Shown: positions 11,359-24,283, numbered from the stretch's first letter. The stretch is 64,000 nt of DNA from Eutypa lata (GCA_022661535.1 JAKULF010000004.1:4154001-4218000), one strand, 5' to 3'. Notes: a model not told the origin generated them from the sequence alone. Numbers and translations are program-made.

Positions 11359-12518
11359 CTAAACAAGTCATTAGCCCTATCCTGCATTTGCGCGCCAATG
11401 GCGTGATTGCAGGATTTTGTTCATTCAATGTTATGTAGTCGTCCCTTTTATTCCTGACTCCTTTAGCATGAGATTCTAGAATTGACCACGTGACAGTAAG
11501 AAGATGTCGCGAAGTTAGTCATGTTTATTTTTCTGATGTCTCGATCATGTCTGTCTTCTCCTATCTTTCTACATCTCCTTCGCCACACTGCCACCTTTTC
11601 TATTCCCTGTATCTACCCGTATAACGGGCCAATAAGGTGGCACACTGCTCTAGTCTCCATACAGCAATTTGCGATAAGGGGGAATCCTACAAGTTGATTG
11701 TTTTGTAGGATTCTGTCACACAGCTAACATTAAACACTGATATCTAAGGTTTCAAAATAAATCTAGATACATAGGCTGATAGGTTATCAAACGTGACACA
11801 AGAAGATGAATTAAGTCATTGGGCCCATAGTAAAGGGTTGGACCCTCGAGCCATCTTGGCGCCTTGTTTTTTACACCAAACCCATTGTAGAAAGAGGGGG
11901 ATTTGGATTCTTCTTGGTTTTCAGGCACACACACACACAAGGGCACCGTACTTTTGAGAACGAGCCTCGGCACAGCTTGGCGGAAGCTTGTCGATCTTAG
12001 CTAAAGCTTGTCTCCACCGAATCGTTTCAACCGGCGCGTTCACAATCTCGTGCTAGTTTTAAGTTGGATGTTCGAAAAAGCTTCTTCTGCAGGCTTGGCC
12101 AGACTTGTCCCTTCGGAAACGGCCCAGCTACCACGGAAGAAAAAACGGGAAGAAAAAAAACAAAAAACGTGTGTGTGCTACATAGTTACATAGATACTTA
12201 CCAGGCCTTTTTTAAATGTTGTGATAAGGTTTCTGATCTGTATCCGCAGGACCCGCTACGCCCGCTTCGCTTATTAGAAATACTTGAACACCTACTGGAC
12301 TGATCTCCAAACCCCGTATCTGACGGACAGGTCCAGAGTGGGATGGGCTTTGGATCGCCCTGGAACGCCTTCCTATTCGAGCGAAATGTCTTCATCGACT
12401 GCAGGGTTCACAAGCTTCTCCATCTGTCCATCTCGGTTTTCAAGGACCCGACTATATGAGAAAGCCCTATGATTCGACCATGCACAAATTGAGGGTGCAA
12501 GTAAGCCAGGCGGCCCAG

Positions 12519-12541
12519 GCAAGCAAGCAAGCAAGCAAGCA
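12519..12541. repeat. GCAA microsatellite
   Basis: About five and a half uninterrupted GCAA units in gene-free sequence upstream of the peptide transporter. Confidence 0.85.
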
Positions 12542-13096
12542 TATGAGATATTATCCACTTACCTAGCGTACCTCACCCGCCAGAACCCGTAAGGTCTAGT
12601 TAACTAAAAGGTATGCCCGAGTCATTCCCCACGAAAGATAACGGAAATCGTCCACGCTGAGTGGTCGCCACGGGTTGCGACGTTAACATGAAAGTCATGC
12701 GCTATTATACGATGTCCCATCCGGACCCCGGCAGCCCCGGCAATGTGGAAACATTTCCCTCCCTCGCACTCGCCCTCGCGCTAGCCGTTGCGTGCTGAAA
12801 GATGCCCTCGACACCTTAGTACATTCCATATCAGTGATAGTCTTATCGAGAGACAACAATAGGTAGCATGAATGGGAATATTAGCCCCGGAGGGCGCCGT
12901 TTAACCGCAAAACAGCCGCATCAAATGTAACCTTGCACGGTTCGTAACCAGACTAGAATCAACATATGTACATATATATGATGCGATCCGCGCCTATCCC
13001 CCCGTCTTGATGTTCTTCTCTTTTTAGTTGTCCCTTACCAACATTCGCTATTGTGTGACTCGTGACGCTACAGCCAAGTAGCCTCAGGAACTGAAA

Positions 13097-15277
13097 ATGT
13101 GTATGTCGCAACTCTAAAAAAAGAATCCTAGCCAAAAAAAAAAAAATTTAAAATATGGGCGTGATATGGGCGTCATGGAGAAGAAGTTTCACTCACTTAC
13201 ATACGTGCTCATGAAATCTAGCCGACGAGAAGGATTTTGACCGCGTGCCTACCGGCGAGGAGAAGATGGCCCGCACGCCGCCTGATGACAGCCATCCCGC
13301 GATCCTCGACCCCTCGATCCTCGAGGGCGACTACGAGGGCAAGCCTACGGACGAGGAGCTGAGAACGCTCCGCCGAATCCCCGGCAATCTGCCCATCGTC
13401 GCCTACCTCATCTGCATTGTTGAATTTTGTGAACGTGCCAGTTACTATGTGAGCAGCCACAGCCCCTTTCGTCGATATATATATCTATCAACTGCGCGAA
13501 TCCAAGCAAGCTAATACATTCAATTCTGTAGGGCGTTCAACCTTTAATTGGCAACTATGTCAACCGTCCTTGTACGTATTACTCGTGTGTGAAAATGTTC
13601 ATCCGGACTGTTTGGTCTGTCCATGGACAACTTGCGATCCCACTCGTTTTCTCACTTTGGACCCCCTGTGTATTAATTTTTCCTCCTTAACCTTTAGTAC
13701 CCGAAGGAGGAAATGGCTACGGAGCTCCTCCCGCAGGAACCCAGCAAACAGCCGGTGCGCTGAACTTAGGAACGGTCACGGCCAATGCTGTCACCCAGTC
13801 GTTCAGTCTGATCGCCTATGCTCTGCCGCTGGTCTTCGGATATCTGGCCGACACGAGGACCGGTCGTTTCCGCTTGATCTGCTGGGGTGTCGGTGTCTTT
13901 GGTATCGCCCACGTCCTGATGGTCGGTTCCGGTGCCCCCACCCTCCTTGCGAACGGCACCGCCAAGATTCCGTACTTCATATCGCTCTACATCCTATCGG
14001 TTGGTGCCGCCATGTTCAAGCCTAATGTCTCGCCTCTGCTTCTGGACCAAATGGCGAGCACAGTCCCCATCGTCATGACCACGGCCAGCGGCGAGCGCGT
14101 GATCCAGGACCCCGAATCGACCACCGAGAGAGTGATGTTGTGGTTCTACCTCCTTATCAACATCGGCGGCTTCATGGGTGTTGCCACGTCTTACGCCGAG
14201 AAATACGTCGGCTGGTGGTTGGCTTTCCTGATTCCTCTTCTGCTCTACCTTCCTCTCCCGCTTCTCCTTTGGTATCTCTACAAGCGCCTAGTTCTTCACC
14301 CCCCGGGAGGAAGCGATCTCTCCAACGTCTTCAGGGTCATGGGCGTCTGCTTCCGACGAGGGGGTATCAAGAAACTCGGCCGCCATGGCTTCTGGGATCT
14401 GGCCAAGCCGTCTCACATTGCCGCCGCCGGGCTGGAGATCCACACGCAGTGGAACGACCAGTTCGTGGATGACGTCCGCCGGACATTCCAGGCCACCGGC
14501 ATCTTCTGCTTCTTCCCCATCCAGTACATCAACGACAACGGCCTCGGGTCCGCGGCCAACTTCCTGTCGACGATGCTGAAGACCGACGGGGTGCCCAACG
14601 ACGTCATCAGCAACTTCAACTCGCTCAGCATCATCGTCTTCGCGCCCATCCTCAACTACGGCCTCTACCCGGTGCTCCGGAAGTTCAACATCCACTACGG
14701 CCCCATCGCCCGCATCACGACGGGCCTGCTGATGTCGTCGATCGGCGGCGCCGGCTACACCATCCTGAACTACTACGCCTACCGGGAGTCGCCCTGCGGC
14801 GAGTACGGCTCCAGCGACTGCTCGGTCGGCACCGGCGTGGCCGACATCAGCATCTGGTGGATGGCGATCCCGTACGCGCTGGGCGGCATCTCGGAGCTGT
14901 TCGTCAACGTGCCGGCGTACGGCATCGCGTACTCGCGCGCGCCCGTCAACATGCGGGGCCTGGTGTCGGCCATCAACCTCTTCAACACGGCCGTCGCCTA
15001 CCTGATCGGGCTGGCCTGCTCGTCCGTCGTCACGGACCCGTTCCTGACGTGGGACTTCGGCGGGCCCGCCATCGCCGGCGGCGTCCTGACCGTCATCTTC
15101 TACTTCACCTTCCGCCACATCGACTCCGAGGAGTACGTGCTCAGCCAGAACAACGACTACCAGCTCGACTCCACGGGCACCCAGGGCGTCCTCGGCGAGA
15201 ACGAGCTCAACAAGAGCACGAACCGCCCGGCCCCCATTGCCGATAACGAGGAGGTTATGATCTCGCAGAAGCAGTAG
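13097..15277 (+). CDS. PTR2-type proton-coupled di/tripeptide transporter
   Basis: Imports small peptides with protons across the plasma membrane (POT/PTR family of the major facilitator superfamily). Model: exons 13097-13100, 13222-13448, 13532-13571 and 13698-15277, 616 residues, matching the usual 600-630. The PTR signature begins in EFCERASYYG, split by an intron after YY (about residue 77). Later motifs include GYLADTRTGR, AMFKPNVSPLLLDQM and many hydrophobic helices in the last exon. The in-frame sequence upstream of the ATG at 13266 (DEKDFDRVPTGEEK) still looks coding and begins right after a CTAG acceptor. The best start is therefore an ATG at 13097 in a 4-nt first coding exon followed by a GTATGT donor. 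Starting at 13266 would give a protein about 15 residues shorter. A secreted M14 carboxypeptidase gene lies about 4 kb downstream, consistent with extracellular peptide use. Confidence 0.93.
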
Positions 15278-16666
15278 TTGATAGATAGATAGATAGATAG
15301 ATAGGTGGGTTACGCCAGGCGTTCATGTATGTGCCTGATGGGTTTTGCTGGCCTGTCTGTTTGCCTGCTTGTTCTTGGTCGTCACCTGGGGGCGCCGAAG
15401 CCCCGAGCTTCATGCATAAATGAAGCAAATAAAGTAGCATCGTCACGATTGTAGTTTTAGATACACTTGAGACAGTTACTATCTCCATGATATATATACC
15501 CAGTACATACACTATTTCATCTCATATATAATACTCACTGGAACATCATCCAGGGTGTGGCATGCTTAATTCCCGCATGGCTAGTATTTATAAAGATATA
15601 ATGGTTCTTGAGTGTTATTTTTACCTAGGTTATGGCTATGAGATTCTAGATACTGTGTCACTGCTTGACTCGTCGTATTTATATAAGCTACACCGGCTTG
15701 TGTAGGTCGAATGATTAGAATTTGACGTGATTCAGAGCTGAATGTTGATTTTTAATCCTCATTCATATAGGTTTATCCAGATTCGAGTATTTTGACGGGA
15801 ACTCAATATTCCATGTGCGAACTGTTCTACCAGTTTCAATTTCAGTCATGGCCATCGCAGTGCCTAAATTCTCTCTTTGCAACCTCTCGAGCCAAGCTGG
15901 GCAAATGATTAATAATCTGTTGTAGGGAGGCAAATAGAAGCAAGACAAATTGTCAGCTCAGAGGCGAAGTGGGCGGGCACTCCAATCAACCTGATAAGTT
16001 AATGGCGATCATGATTGAATGGGTAAACGAGGGCAGTCTTGGATCCCAGATTTGTCCGAGAAGACCTATCAAAGAGCGAATATTCAATACTCGAACTCTG
16101 CGGTCGATCTTTTAGCAAACTTGCAGACTTGCCACTTGCTATGTGCATTAATGCTTAGTTGATCTCATTTCAGGTCGATCCGATCTTATCTCTCAGACGA
16201 TCAAAATGTCATACATACGTCGCACATGACGACGATCTGCCAGGATGCATTTGACCAATCACGAAGCTCTTCGTCTTCTCCACGACTTGACATACAACTG
16301 TACCTACATACATACATATGTAATAATCAGAGCCGAGTGGTTCAACTACGGCCGCGTATGGGGTACAGACACTAACTACGGCTCACTCCGTTACCCAAAA
16401 ACGTAGATAGTTCTTTGTCAGTCTGTTCAAGTCACGTAGTGCAAAGTGGCACAGCTCGCTTAAAGTAGCTGGATTACTACTGCTATAATTAATGGATAAA
16501 GAACGACGAACTTAAAATGGTGTGTCGGAAATAAGTTGTTTTCAAGTCTCGTCTCACACCATTATTCCCGTCGTTCGAGCGTCATTACAGTCGTACCTCT
16601 TTACGCCAAGAAAAGAAAAAGAACCCCCCCCCCCTCTAAAAAACCGAGGGCATTACGGAGTCGACC
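15278..16666. other. Convergent intergenic region, no gene
   Basis: Lies between the 3' ends of the peptide transporter and the GLEYA gene. It begins with a GATA microsatellite and ends near a C homopolymer at about 16625-16634. No coding or RNA gene seen. Confidence 0.55.
15280..15304. repeat. GATA microsatellite
   Basis: Six perfect GATA units immediately after the stop codon of the peptide transporter, within its probable 3' untranslated region. Confidence 0.95.
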
Positions 16667-18140
16667 CTAAGAGAAGACACCGGAGCTACACGCCTGGACA
16701 AAGTATTCCGAAGTATCTGTCGTACTCGTCCCATCCGGGGAGGTAACCTGGAAGTAGCTCTGGGAGACACCACCACCGTTGGCCCAGAGCCAAGCCAGCG
16801 GAATAGCATCGCCTTCGTTTAGCGTAACGGTGGTAATTCCCGTGATATATCCGGCGCCGGTACGACTTGCCTGGAACGCCGTATTCGAGTCACTCCACGT
16901 GCTGTATGCGGCGTCGCCCAACCAGAGATACCCCCAGTTGTCGATGTAGTCCCTCGAGCTGCTGAAGGTGTATGTACCGGTCTGCCTGGCAACGAAGAAT
17001 CCCTGCAGCATGATCGCAGCCTGGCTCGCGAGGAAGGCAGAATGGTCGGATAAGGTGAGGTACGAGGAGCCGCCGGACCAGTTCGGCGTGCTGAAGGTCA
17101 GCGACCTTTGGAATCCGGTCCAGTCCGGGGTCAGGGTCTTGAAATACGACGTGGTGAAACCGGTGACGGCTAAGTTGGCGTCGAAGGAATGGGTATACTT
17201 TCGGTAGGCGACGCCGTTACTGGATGCGATGGTGGTGGCCTCGGCGTAGGCCGTGAGAGTCGTGGTTGTCATCGTAACCGTGCTTTCCGTGTGCATGTTC
17301 GTCACCGTGGAAGTGGCGGTGTCGGTGCTGAAGGCAAAGTCATTCAGTCTCCTGAAGATATAAATCTGGATGCTTTGGACTTACGCGGTAGCGGTGGGTG
17401 TTAAGGTATCAGTCGATGTGACGCTGACAGTACCAGGCACGAGAGTCTCGGTGACAGTGGTGGTGGTGGATGGCGTCGGGATCGACAAGCACGAGCAAGC
17501 ACTCGAGACGGCGGCAGTCGGCCAGGCGGTTGGAATACAAGTAGGCTTGGATGGTTGCCCGCCATGCCTTGGGTTGACACAAGGCTTTGACGACTGTGCG
17601 CCACGTTTCAGGATCGTGCCAACGGGGGCGGACGCGGTATAGGCACTATTCAAGCAAGTCAAAGTCGATGTCGATGTGGTGAGAGTGGTTGTTTCCGTGG
17701 CAGTCTATAAGCCAAAGGTTAGAAGCGTTCATTGATCGCGCAGATAATATGACTTACCGCAACGGCGGTCTCCGTAGTGGTGACATCAGTAGTCGTATCC
17801 GATGTGGTGGTGATAGTATTGGTGACAGCATCGCCAGTCACAGTGGCCGGAACCGTGGTGGTCACGCTTGCAGGTGTCTGAGTTGTTGTAGCCGTACTAT
17901 TCCATGATTAGCACATATGAAAATACCCAGCTTTATGCTCTCGACTTACAAGGTCAGGGTGGGGATAGATAGATAGCTTGAACAATAAGATGTCGCTGAA
18001 GCATCTTTGTGAAGAGCCGAGATCACAACAGCATTGACCCTGCAGAACAATGCGTTTGCCAATTCGTTTGCAGAGGTTTTGCTGGGAGCAGCAGACACTA
18101 CCAATGGCAGCAGGAGCGCCAGAGAAGCTGAAGAGCGCAT
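16667..18140 (-). CDS. Secreted GLEYA-domain adhesin-like protein
   Basis: Probable cell-surface or secreted lectin-like adhesin. Model: exons complement 17950-18140, 17758-17896, 17385-17704 and 16667-17327, 436 residues. The N-terminus is a signal peptide (MRSSASLALLLPLVVSA). Residues about 60-250 are Thr/Ser-rich (runs such as TSTDTLTPTATA), interrupted by a short cysteine-containing stretch (LNSAYTASAPVGTIL, CVNPRHGGQPSKPTC), typical of O-glycosylated stalks. The C-terminal 180 residues match the GLEYA pattern: TGFTTSYFKTLTPDW, MLQGFFVARQTGTYTFSSS, DNWGYLWLGDAAYSTW and a final FQVTSPDG. No GPI-anchor signal is visible because the protein ends shortly after the domain, so it is more likely secreted or linked to the wall through the stalk. 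The family binds galactose or glucose-type glycans in yeasts; the ligand here is unknown. Confidence 0.9.
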
Positions 18141-19054
18141 CTTTTCGAAATGGAGGGGATTCAGATGTAGTTCTTATCGCTGCTTGTCTACCTGTCTGCC
18201 TGCCTGTCTGCCTGTCTGTCTCGCATTACTCTCCGATGTGATCGAAGACTCCCTTATATATTTACATGGCCACCGCTCTTCAGTCTCTAACTGGCCTTGT
18301 CTGTGATGGTCTAGAACTACGAAAGACACGTAAGTTACGTGACGTAACCCAGTTGTTACCTTTTGAAGCTATCGAATGCAAATGACCTGAGGTGCCTATT
18401 ACTAACTTAGTTTGCAGTTCAGTGTTCAGCCCAGCACTACTGGCTGAAGCCATAATCACTGATCTAAATAAGATGCGCTTGTAGTTCAGCTCTCGACGGG
18501 CACGTTGCCTGATTGGTCGGTTGCTGGAGTATAGGGCCAAGGCTGGAACCCGCTTCCGGGTTCTAGATCAGGTCGTCATTTGCGCGAAGCGGCTAGGCTT
18601 AATTACTATTGGATTTATAGAACGTGTTGTGGCTGGCAGCTAGACATTAGTACTCAGCTAGCACCACGTAGTGTAGTGCAGCCACTGCGAGCCGCTACGT
18701 CTAGACTTCAAATACAGGATAGGGGTTAGGCTCTTTTTCGTGTCGCTTGCGGGAATCACCATAAAAAGCTAAGAACTAGATAGTCAACGCGGCCAAATCT
18801 CATTGCGGCTCTGGGTACCAAGGAGCAGGATTTTCCAGCACTGTTAATAGTGGGCAAATACCGCGACCTCCTCGGAAAACCAGGTTCCTATCCGCGACTC
18901 TGAAAGCATTTCTTCTTTAAAATAAAATTAGTAATAGAAGAATCCTCGGTAAAATTCAAGGATCTAATTAAGGCCATGTTTGAAAAAAAAAAAATCAAGT
19001 AAAAGATAATTTGCCTTCTTCAAAACAATGACGCCTTCATTCATCAGAACCTAA
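18141..19054. other. Intergenic with CTGT/CTGC repeat
   Basis: Upstream of the GLEYA gene start lies an imperfect CTGT/CTGC tract at about 18191-18221, on the promoter side. The remainder up to the carboxypeptidase 3' end is AT-rich, including a short A homopolymer, and holds no recognisable gene. Confidence 0.5.
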
Positions 19055-20568
19055 TTACTTCACGGCATTAAGCACATTCTTGATCCCCTCCCACTGCTCC
19101 CTCACAGTGGGCCAGATGAACTCCGGCGGGAGCACGAACCCACCCCCCTCCGACCCCGTCGGCCTGAGCTCCACCGTCCACGAGAACGGCGCCCCCAGCG
19201 CCCCCTGGTGGTAATCGCGCGCCGAACCGGTGCCATAATACAGGATCTCGCAGGCGGGACCCACTTCGTAGATCGCACCCGTAGTAGCGTTGATCGCGGC
19301 AGCGTAGTTCGCGCCGACCTCGCGCTGCGCCTCCAGGTTGGTCGGCAGGTCCTCCGGCTCGCACGACCACCCCCACGGCAGCAGGATCAGCTGTCCGTAG
19401 CTGTGCCAGTCGATGAACGAGCGGATCCCGCCTGGCTGCGCGGCGAGTCCCGCTGAGAATGCCGATAGGGCGATGTTCTCGGGCGTGTCGCCCGGGGCTT
19501 CGCCGTGGTATGTCTGTGCGCACGGGTCGTCCGATACGCTCCCGTTGATCGGGTGGTCCCACTTATAGGCCCAGTTCCGGTTCCCGTCCGTCCCGATGCA
19601 GTCGCTTCCCGAGCGGGGCTGCCGGTTCTTGCGCCAGAGACGGTCTGTGGTTTGCGTGTATACGAAGCCTGTTGTATGGTAGCTACATGTGAGCATAGTT
19701 ACTGGGTTAAGGGGGTTACGTAGAACGTAAATGGCATGCAATTCAAAGGACATAGGGCCTACCGTCGGGATTATGAAAGGGTATAACGTAAAAGTCGTAG
19801 TAGTCTAGCAACGACCTGACTTCCTCGTCGCCGGACTGGTATCCTGCGATCAGTTGGTATGTGAGGTATTCGATAACCTTGGGAGCGTTTTTTTTCTCTC
19901 GTTAGCCCTATCACGTCACGCACATTGGTCGTCGTGGCAGCTCCGGAAAGCTGATCAGGTCTTGACTAAGGGGAACGTACCGCGGTGGAAATCCATTCTC
20001 GCGCGTGAACAGTAGCATGCCAGTAAATGATAGGTTTCGAAACATTGCTCGCCCTGTCACCCCACAGCTGAAGTCCGAATATCTGACGACCCTCGTAAGA
20101 TGGACCTACATCGAACAATTGGGAGTTCTCGGGAAACGCGGCCTGGAGATCCGTCCAGTACTGAATGTGGTCATCATAAGGATGGTACGTGTCGAACCAG
20201 CTCAGGTCCGGCAGCGCTTCCTTTTTTTGCAAGGGCGGGGGGTATGAAGAGATACTACTAGCTTCAGCGGCAATAACGCGCCCTAGGTCCTCGTTAATCA
20301 ACTCCGCACCCAATGTCAAACTCTCGAAGCTTTCTATCTCCGAAGGCGGAATTGCGACCTCGATAGAGCCGTGCATATGGATTGTATGAAATGACTTCAA
20401 CTGCTCTTCGAGGGTCACTGGCGCATTATCGAGCGCCACCCGGTAGACGCGATAACCATTATAGTTTACTTTCTCCTCGCGAGGAGCAACAGACTTTCGA
20501 GGCAGGGAAGGTAGAATCGCAGCGGACGCCAAGGATATAAGGAGAGGGGTACAGGTGAAGAATTTCAT
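19055..20568 (-). CDS. Secreted M14 zinc metallocarboxypeptidase (A-type)
   Basis: Removes C-terminal residues from peptides outside the cell. Model: exons complement 19981-20568, 19763-19877 and 19055-19668, 438 residues. The signal peptide (MKFFTCTPLLISLASAA) is followed by a propeptide (KVNYNGYRVYRVALDNAPVT onward). The zinc motif HAREW (about H188, E191) closes the first exon. The second exon carries DFYVIPFHNPDG and the third GTDGNRNWAYKW, DWHSYGQLILLPWGW (third zinc histidine) and the catalytic glutamate in TVELRPTG (about E401). All expected M14 landmarks are present in order. Acceptors were chosen to keep NPDG-FVYTQTTDR continuous. It faces the same way as the GLEYA gene and could supply peptides to the PTR2 transporter nearby. 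Confidence 0.94.
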
Positions 20569-22563
20569 TGTGCTAGATGATTCAACGCATATGCAAATTT
20601 CAAGTGTTAAACATCAAATACGAATGTTACGGTAGAGCTGTGAGATCTTATATAGAATCATTAGGTGGCGTGGATCCGGTTACCGAATGATGCTCATCTT
20701 CCCCGCGGTAATTCTTTCACTTCATCGTGAGAGGGGTAAGTATCCATGCAGCATGTGAGCCAAGGAGCACGTTGTCGCCATAGCGTGCTGGGCTTCGGGC
20801 TTGCGCCATCAACGTTTCATTGTGCGCTTGCTAAGATTTGAGATAGTATAGATTGCTTCTCGCAGTAGGATCTTGCGTCTTCGGGATCTCTCTCTGGTCT
20901 CGATGCGCCAAGAATGTGTTATTACCCCAACGAGCAGGTGCGTAACGGCACGGCATTCTTGGCGATACTCTTTTGCGGGATACGCAATGTGAGCATAAAT
21001 GGAATGGATAGCCAGTCGGGAAACCAAGTAATAATTACCTGCGAGATCGGTATTGGGATGAAACCTCCGTGATGTTTACGATTTGGCGGCTAACGCACTC
21101 CGCTGGCACTTTACCGGGCCGGGCGTCGTTTTCGTCTACGGCTATAGTGTCGGCGCGGAACCCACTACCGAGGGTAAGTTGGCTAATCCCGTCTAGTAGA
21201 TGAACTCGCTGGTCGAGTGGGTCGAGTCGGCCCCGGCGAGCTAGGCCAGATTCAAGCGGAGATGCTGCCCGGCGCCCCCGACAATATTACGGTAAAGCGG
21301 AGCTCACATGGTTAGATTCCCACAACCTTAGCACTAATGGTATATTAGTAGGTATACGTTATAATTTGTGAGACTCGTAGGGGGGGAAGCAGCCCAGTGG
21401 TGGCTTTGGAGAAAAGAGAAAGTCACTGACGGGGTAGGTAGTGGGCAGAACCGACCGAGACGACCTCACTAAGGACGGGATGGTGTGCTCCGGCCTGCAG
21501 AAATATGGCCCGGGCTTTGGCGCCGTCGCGCGCCCCGGCGATTACCCGTTGATCAGCTCATTACCAACATCCTTGCGGGTTATCCTCTCGTTATCCTCTT
21601 TAGAAGGGCTTTTCACTCGACAAAATGTTGAACTCCCCCACCCTGCTTGCATCCATTAAGCAAGGAGAGTCTCAGCCCCTCAGGTATTCTCCTCTCCACC
21701 AAGAGGTTGAGGACTCTTCGATTTACGCTACCTAGATAGGGTAAGCAACTATAAAGATAACCCATGAGGAAAACTGAGCAATGAAAACCGCGATACCCCC
21801 GCATGATGCTGCAATAGTCGTATCATAGCATCCATTATCTGGTGAGCATTAGTTAGAATATCTGGTACTTGTTTTCCAGCTTGGCAAATATCTAACCCCG
21901 GCGTGGCTGCGTTAGTGTTGACTTATATCCCCTCTCGGATGCCCATGGCCGGAGCAATAGCTCCAGCACAGATAACTGCGAGCTTGAAAGTTAAGGAGAC
22001 CGAAGCAAGTTACAGTTGGTAAAAGCCCTGCTCGAAGGAAAGGAGAGGAAAATGCCTGAAATATAACGATTCTGGTCTAGTGAGAACTTCCAGGGCAGTC
22101 GCTACTTTCTTATCCACTGTGTTGCCGATTTTATCCATTTTCGTCCTCTACTCCGCCGAGAATATTCCAAAAGTTGATCAACCGTAAACAGGCTGTTCTC
22201 TTACTTGGCTCATCAAGCTATGAGAGAACTAGAATAAAATAACAATGCAAAGTTGGCCGTGGGAACCCGCAATTACCTCACAGCCGCTGGGTTTATCAAG
22301 ATCAGCTGGATCGCGGACGATATTAAACTCTCTACCTACAAGGTTAACTAATGTCGTAAATATTGGTTGTCATTACCGGACTGCCCGTCTAAAGGCTGCG
22401 TCGGTGGCATACCAACCGGGTTTTTAGCTTCGTGTCACCATACCAAATATAGAGTCTTCCGACATTCTCACCTCAAGCTAATGTATTTATTTATCCAACT
22501 TTGCGTCATGTACGCTCCCGTTAATTTAAATCATTCCCAAACATACTGGGCGAACCTTTCGAT
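20569..22563. other. Intergenic with possible gene relics
   Basis: GC-richer islands at about 21064-21185 (ALRWHFTGPGVVFVYGYSVG in one frame, then tandem stops) and 21443-21560 (DGMVCSGLQKYGPGFGAVAR) stand out from the AT-rich surroundings and read like decayed exons. I cannot name a family or link them. The rest shows no gene. Confidence 0.3.
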
Positions 22564-24283
22564 ATGTCAGGCACAGAGGAGAACGAATACCCGATCCTAA
22601 ATTCGGCGCAACGATGCGATCGTCTTTTTGAGGATCTTCTGAAGGTTTTCCTTAAACGGGCTACCAATAAGGCTACTGGCCAAGGAAGCGTGTATAGAAG
22701 CAGAGAGCTTGTCCTCGACTATCAGCAGCGCCTTCAATTCTGGGCTGGATCCGTTGGCGTGGATACCGGGCCCTTGATTTGTGTGGACATTCGTTTGCGA
22801 AATAAACCCACTCTGCATGGCCTTATACTTCGATTACTAGAGCGAGTTGAGATCAATTTGCAACGAAGTAAGGATTATAAATATGCGTGAGATAATCATG
22901 TCTAGCCATGCTAATTGTCCATTCCTCTAGTTATAAACTGCGAATCCCCGAGGAACATCTTCCAATGGGCCATGTACTACCTTTTCAGCATACCACACAC
23001 TCTTTCACCAGCGAGCGGAGCCTCTTTGGATGCCATCAAAGATGTCATTGAAAGGCTTAATTATCTCGCTAACGCCGTTCGACAGCCTTCATTCGTTGAG
23101 AGAGACCCCATGCTTCAAAACCACGCAGGGGGAAGGGGTACAGACGATGAAGATGCTCTTTTCGAGCGAATCACAAGTCTATTTGTGAGAGGCTTGTTTC
23201 CCGAGACCCACGAGCCTCTAGCATGCCAGTTAGCGGCATCCGTGGTTTATAGAAGGCGGCGGATTATTTACGACCGAAGACAGAAACGAGGGCAATCCAC
23301 CAGGTATGATGCATCGCGAGAGTCATCGCCTGGGATTATCTTGTCCTCCGGTGCCCTCAGCGCTTCACATTCAACTCCCCCACCGACCTTCTCTGAAAGC
23401 TCTAGGGGTACTTCTTCTGTCAGCCCTCCCGCCTACGTATACCCTCAACTGTCTCAACCGCACAAAGATACTTTTCCCTGTAGCTGGTGCTATGAACCGC
23501 TTCCAGTTTTGAAACTGGACAGCCCCGGGTGGTGGGAGTAAGTCTGACCACCTTGCCCAAGCAGTAATTCTTTAGGCTTTAACACACAATAGATCTCACT
23601 TTTGGCAGGACCTAAAGCCATATGTCTGCATTTCGGAAGAGTGTGCATATCCACCCCCTTCATTCAAGTTGTTCCGAGAATGGCGACATCATATGGAACG
23701 AAGCCATACTCGTGGCTGGCCGCAAATAACCCACCCAACTACTATTTGGTATTGCAATCTAGGTCACTCGGAGTTACAAAGGTTCAAAAGTCCGCGGGAA
23801 CTTGAACATATAGAGTCGGTGCATCCCGAGCTCTTCACGGCTGAGGGGTTGACCTCTAGACTCAGGCGTAGTGTTTTGCTCCAACCTCGTAGCCCTGGCA
23901 TCTGCCCACTGTGCAATATGGATGTATTCTCCCTTCTAGAGGACAACAAGGAAAAAGAGTCTGGGGTACTTGGAAACAACAGTCATATCTCGGATGAGGA
24001 CGATTTAGCAAGGTTGTCCGAAGCTACAGCCGATTCTTCTGCGGATACGACATCGCAGATCCTGAAACCAATTTGAAGACACGTTGCTGGGCATCTGAAA
24101 TCATTAGCTTTATTGTCTATCCGATACTTAGAAGATGAATCTGAGTCTACGCGATCCAGGAACACCGGAAGTACCGCCTTTGACAGCCACGACAGCATCT
24201 TTGATCACGAAAGTGGGATCATGGACGATTCAATAGTTCTCCAAGTGCCCAACGAAATTGCCCCTATGCCAATCAGAGACTGA
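22564..24283 (+). pseudogene. Fungal zinc-finger-like protein interrupted by in-frame TGA
   Basis: Model: exons 22564-22867, 22931-23537 and 23593 onward. Reading stops at TGA 24074-24076 (464 residues). The same frame then continues without interruption for 68 codons (RHVAGHLKSLALLSIRYLED onward) to TGA 24281-24283, and that stretch matches the HVAGHLxxLALxSLxYLED pattern that follows the finger region in this fungal family. Features: an acidic, helical N-terminal part, a Ser/Pro-rich linker (about residues 240-290), a CSWC pair, and a C2H2-like segment (PYVCISEECAYPPPSFKLFREWRHHMERSH). This domain set recurs in fungal proteins with ankyrin, NACHT or kinase partners; the molecular role is unknown. 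The lone stop could be a nonsense mutation (CGA to TGA), readthrough, or an assembly error. Otherwise the gene looks intact. Confidence 0.65.

Larger units (their letters stand above)
7848..13096. other. 5.2 kb AT-rich gene desert
   Basis: No credible gene on either strand. Open frames are short and have no family pattern. Small tandem repeats occur at 11332-11358 and 12519-12541, and an LTR-like stretch lies near 8690-9110. The composition is what one expects of old, mutated repeats, but I could not recognise reverse transcriptase, integrase or transposase. Confidence 0.5.

Noticed and set aside
12519..12541. Tandem repeats considered as a CRISPR-like or telomeric array
   Set aside because: These are simple 4-bp microsatellites in a eukaryotic genome, without spacers or telomere units.
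14288..15118. 276-codon open frame on the minus strand
   Set aside because: It overlaps the last exon of the peptide transporter. Its composition (Arg/Gly/Val/Asp-rich) is the usual antisense shadow of a GC-rich gene.
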